From positions 1 to 6,764 of the forward strand of contig CALCSH010000448.1 of NCBI GenBank assembly GCA_937893815.1: 6,764 nucleotides of DNA, read 5' to 3'. A program made the translations under genes and the position numbers. The notes under the pieces are model-generated. The model searched no databases, was not told the DNA's origin, and saw nothing but the letters and a program-made list of their open reading frames with translations. The DNA is from an uncultured Anaerolineae bacterium. Its GTDB lineage: Bacteria; Chloroflexota; Anaerolineae; Anaerolineales; UBA11858. Positions 4,239-6,764 of the stretch are shown here, piece after piece. Numbering within the stretch: the first letter of the stretch is position 1; each line of letters starts with the position of its first letter.

Positions 4239-6349
4239 ACGAAAAAGAGAAAAAAGCTTATCTTGAGCAATATAAAAAGGATAAAGAGAAAGGTGTTCCT
4301 TTTTTCCCTGATATTCTTTTCAAAGACGCGATCGTATCCCTGATTATATTTCTGGGGCTGATCGCTGTGGCCTACTTTATTGGCGCACCGCTTGAAGAAC
4401 GCGCCAACCCTTCGGACACAACATACACCCCAAAGCCAGAATGGTATTTCCTGTTCATATTCCAGCTCTTGAAATATTTCCCCGGAGAGCTAGAAGTTGT
4501 TGCCGTGGTGGTTATACCTACGCTGGCGATCATCTTGCTATTCCTGCTTCCCTTCTTGGATCTCAGCGCAAAAAGACATTTTTGGAACCGGCCCTGGATC
4601 ACTGTGTTGGTTGTCAGTTCCGTGGCAGGGGTGCTCTTCTTGACGGTGCAATCCATCCGTGAGACGCCACCTCCCGTTGAAATTGCGCAAGGTGACCCAA
4701 TTGCAACCTTATACGTCGAGAATTGTGCCAGTTGCCACGGTGGCACGATCAACGTCCCTGAGGGCACAAATCTGCATGATGTGATTGCCCAGGGGAACCA
4801 TGAAGGCATGCCTGCATGGAGCGCGGACATCACCAGTGATGACATTGACGCTCTGGCCGGTTTCATTCTGTCGCCGGGCGGTAATGCGTTGTTCAACGAA
4901 TTGTGCCGCACCTGTCATGAACCTTCCGAACTGGTTGCCAGCGACCCGATCGAACTGAAAGCTGCCTTGGATGAAGGACGCGCCTATGCGCCTCATGCTG
5001 AGGTGACCATCCCGGATTGGAATGAAGTCATCACGCCGCAGAAACGCACTGCGCTGCTCAACTTTCTGATTGCCCCCGATGGACAACGCTTATTTGCCAC
5101 AAACTGCGCCCAGTGCCACGGTCGCTCGATTTCATTTGCGGGCAATAGAGACGAACTCAGAGATTTAATCAGTCAGGGCGGCCTGCATCTGGAAATGCCC
5201 CCCTGGCGTGAAACCCTCGACAACAATCAAATTAGCACGCTGGCAGAATATGTCACCAACCCCACCGCGACAGGTAATGGAAGCGAACTCTTCGCCCAGT
5301 ATTGCGCCAGTTGTCACGGGGAACGCATCCCCACTATGGATGATTATGCTGCCGCGCTCGAAATCATTGCCACGGGCGGCGCGCACCAAACTATGCCCGT
5401 ATGGGGTGAGGTGCTTACATCCGAACAACTCGATGCTCTGGTAAATTTCACCATGGATGCAGCTCGGGGCGCCCCGTTGGAGTTGGGGCAGGGATTGTTC
5501 GCAGAGAATTGTGCCATTTGTCATGGCGATTTTGGCGAGGGCGGCCCTAACCCGACTCGGCCAGATGATGTGATTGCGCCCATCAGCACCTCCGAATACT
5601 TAAAAACGCGCGATGACCACACATTGTTTCAGATTATCGCCCAGGGGCAGCCCAACTTTGGAATGTCTCCCTTTGGCAGCGCGTTTGGCGGACCGCTGGA
5701 CGATGATCAGGTCAACACATTAGTTGTTTTTATCCGTTCCTGGGAAGCTAACCCTCCGGTGGAACTGCCCCCCGAGGTAGATGCTCGCTCTGTGAAACTG
5801 TCTGCCGATGAAGTTTATACGCAACTTTGTGCACAATGCCACGGCACAGATGGGTTGGGCCTGATTGGCCCCTCGCTGCGTGATCCCGATTTCCGCGCCG
5901 CGAACACGCCCCAGGACATTTTCGAAACCATCAGCCGGGGACACGAAGCCACTCCCATGATCCGCTGGGGTGACTTGCTTGGCGAAGACACCATTCAGGA
6001 TTTGACCGATTTCATCCTGGGTCTCGAAATTTCCGATGCTGGCGTACAGCCACAGGCTACTCCAGGTTTTTCCTCGTTTGCCGAGGATGTTATGCCTATC
6101 TTTGAAGCCAAGTGTGCGCCTTGTCATGGCTCAATGGGTGGCTGGGATAGCGAAAGCTATGAGGCTGTGATGACAACCGGCCGCAATGCCCCAACTGTCA
6201 TTCCCAGCGACATTGAAAATTCCATTCTGGCGCAAAAAATCACCGGCACGCAAACCGCCGGGAAGATCATGCCTCCCGGTGGCAAAATGACCAACAACGA
6301 AATTCAGATCGTCCTGGATTGGATTGTTGCTGGGGCGCCGGATAACTGA
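4235..6349 (+). CDS. Subunit IV (cytochrome b C-terminal half) fused to seven cytochrome c domains
   Basis: This is a 704-residue fusion. Residues 1-140 match subunit IV/QcrC N-termini: charged start, FFPDILFKD (23-31), three membrane helices (about 31-50, 86-108 and 120-139) and the Qo-site motif PEWY (68-71). From about 150 on it is exported and holds seven CXXCH sites at residues 164, 224, 291, 357, 426, 532 and 627. Domains 1-4 are compact, about 60-69 residues apart, and end in an MPxW-type Met ligand (M192, M321, M387). Domain 2 has IPDW instead, so its Met is lost. Domains 5 and 6 are longer, with M477 and M575 as likely ligands. Domain 7 (about 612-704) is of the planctomycete-type cytochrome c family (IPSDIENSIL, IMPPGGKM, WIVAGAPDN; M679). 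Known Firmicutes QcrC proteins carry one c domain, so seven is exceptional. It should complete the bc complex and carry electrons outward along a heme chain. It is the last gene of the operon, followed by a strong terminator. I give no symbol because no standard name fits this fusion. Confidence 0.93.
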   Translation: MNEKEKKAYLEQYKKDKEKGVPFFPDILFKDAIVSLIIFLGLIAVAYFIGAPLEERANPSDTTYTPKPEWYFLFIFQLLKYFPGELEVVAVVVIPTLAIILLFLLPFLDLSAKRHFWNRPWITVLVVSSVAGVLFLTVQSIRETPPPVEIAQGDPIATLYVENCASCHGGTINVPEGTNLHDVIAQGNHEGMPAWSADITSDDIDALAGFILSPGGNALFNELCRTCHEPSELVASDPIELKAALDEGRAYAPHAEVTIPDWNEVITPQKRTALLNFLIAPDGQRLFATNCAQCHGRSISFAGNRDELRDLISQGGLHLEMPPWRETLDNNQISTLAEYVTNPTATGNGSELFAQYCASCHGERIPTMDDYAAALEIIATGGAHQTMPVWGEVLTSEQLDALVNFTMDAARGAPLELGQGLFAENCAICHGDFGEGGPNPTRPDDVIAPISTSEYLKTRDDHTLFQIIAQGQPNFGMSPFGSAFGGPLDDDQVNTLVVFIRSWEANPPVELPPEVDARSVKLSADEVYTQLCAQCHGTDGLGLIGPSLRDPDFRAANTPQDIFETISRGHEATPMIRWGDLLGEDTIQDLTDFILGLEISDAGVQPQATPGFSSFAEDVMPIFEAKCAPCHGSMGGWDSESYEAVMTTGRNAPTVIPSDIENSILAQKITGTQTAGKIMPPGGKMTNNEIQIVLDWIVAGAPDN

Positions 6350-6363
6350 GCGCAATAAAATAC

Positions 6364-6406
6364 AAAAAAAGTGGGCGGCGTGCTTTGCACGCCGCCCACT
6401 TTTTTT
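6364..6406. terminator. Bidirectional terminator between convergent genes
   Basis: A perfect 20-bp stem (6364-6383 with 6387-6406) has a 3-base TTT loop: seven A, then a GC-rich core GTGGGCGGCGTGC, its complement, then seven T. The A and T runs give a U tract in either direction, so it can end both the operon stopping at 6349 and the minus-strand gene stopping at 6423. Confidence 0.95.
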
Positions 6407-6422
6407 GGCTACTCTGGTTGAA

Positions 6423-6764
6423 TTAATTCTCTGGAGCGCCAAGATCAATCCAGCTAATCACCATATCCAATTCTTGTTGTGAAAACTGGCTGAAATGCCC
6501 TTCTTCGCTGTTCTGAAGTTGAACCAGCAAACTGTTCTCTGCATTACCAGGGACAATCGCTGGCCCACTGTTGCCGCCTTGCAATGCGGATGTATACATG
6601 GTCAGGTCAAGCCCTTGGGTTGCGGCAGCTGAACTATGGCAATCGCCACAGCGGTATTCGAATAACATGCTGATTGTATCTGTGTAGGTGAGCGCCCCCC
6701 CCGTGGGGAGAGTCATGGCCTCGCTCGGTGGCGGCAGTTGATCGATCAGTAGCTCACGCAACCC
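6423..6764 (-). CDS. C-terminal part of a c-type cytochrome (planctomycete-type domain), cut by window edge
   Basis: The last 113 residues of a minus-strand gene are visible; the frame is still open at the window edge, so I take the start to lie beyond 6764 (a TTG at 6761 is an unlikely start). One heme site, CGDCH, lies about 39 residues into the visible part (6636-6650). It is followed by family marks of the planctomycete-type cytochrome c domain: LDLTMYTSAL, GPAIVPGNAENSLL and the end WIDLGAPEN. Upstream, LPPPSEAMTL looks like a linker from another domain, so the full protein is probably longer. The place of the usual MPP motif reads GHFSQF, so the distal ligand is not a Met there and could be the His. 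The domain is homologous to domain 7 of the convergent fusion protein. Its role is presumably electron transfer in the same pathway, but the missing part prevents a firm call. Confidence 0.85.
   Translation of the reverse strand, partial: GLRELLIDQLPPPSEAMTLPTGGALTYTDTISMLFEYRCGDCHSSAAATQGLDLTMYTSALQGGNSGPAIVPGNAENSLLVQLQNSEEGHFSQFSQQELDMVISWIDLGAPEN

Noticed and set aside
6759..6764. TTG at 6761 as the true start of the minus-strand gene
   Set aside because: The frame continues to the window edge, no SD can be seen, and the visible N-terminus lacks a signal peptide that an exported cytochrome c needs.

Overview
The window looks like part of an anaerobic or facultatively respiring bacterium that handles electrons with many c-type hemes. 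Base composition is moderate. The mix of features (a b6-type cytochrome b, a subunit IV fused to many cytochrome c domains, a Cys-anchored multiheme lipoprotein and a planctomycete-type cytochrome c module) makes me favour a Chloroflexota (Anaerolineae-like) genome. That placement is an inference from gene content and style, not something the sequence proves.

Layout from left to right: about 180 bases without a convincing gene; a 112-residue protein that resembles a degenerate response-regulator receiver domain (179-517); a short region with a possible 20-residue Cys/Gly-rich peptide (578-640), an inverted repeat, and a promoter whose spacer holds a 5-6-5 dyad (695-723). Next comes a 712-residue decaheme lipoprotein built from two tandem pentaheme halves (751-2889), ended by a strong terminator hairpin (2911-2943). 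A second unit follows: a Rieske iron-sulfur protein (3092-3571), a cytochrome b6-type protein (3573-4238), and a 704-residue fusion of subunit IV with seven cytochrome c domains (4235-6349). These three are spaced 1 base apart and then overlapped by 4 bases, so they are almost surely one operon. A perfect 20-bp bidirectional terminator (6364-6406) separates it from a convergent, partial cytochrome c gene on the minus strand (6423 to the window edge).

How the genes fit together: Rieske, cytochrome b and subunit IV form the core of a quinol:cytochrome c oxidoreductase (bc/b6f type). Its usual single cytochrome c is replaced by a chain of seven heme domains covalently attached to the membrane subunit. 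The neighbouring decaheme lipoprotein would sit on the outer face of the cytoplasmic membrane and is a plausible electron partner. The window shows 18 CXXCH heme sites (10 + 7 + 1), besides the expected b hemes and one 2Fe-2S cluster. A working hypothesis is a quinol-oxidising complex with a built-in heme wire that passes electrons to a surface multiheme protein. The Rieske protein lacks both potential-raising side chains of cluster box II, and the cytochrome b lacks the cysteine that holds the extra heme in b6f-type enzymes, so this is an unusual version of the complex.
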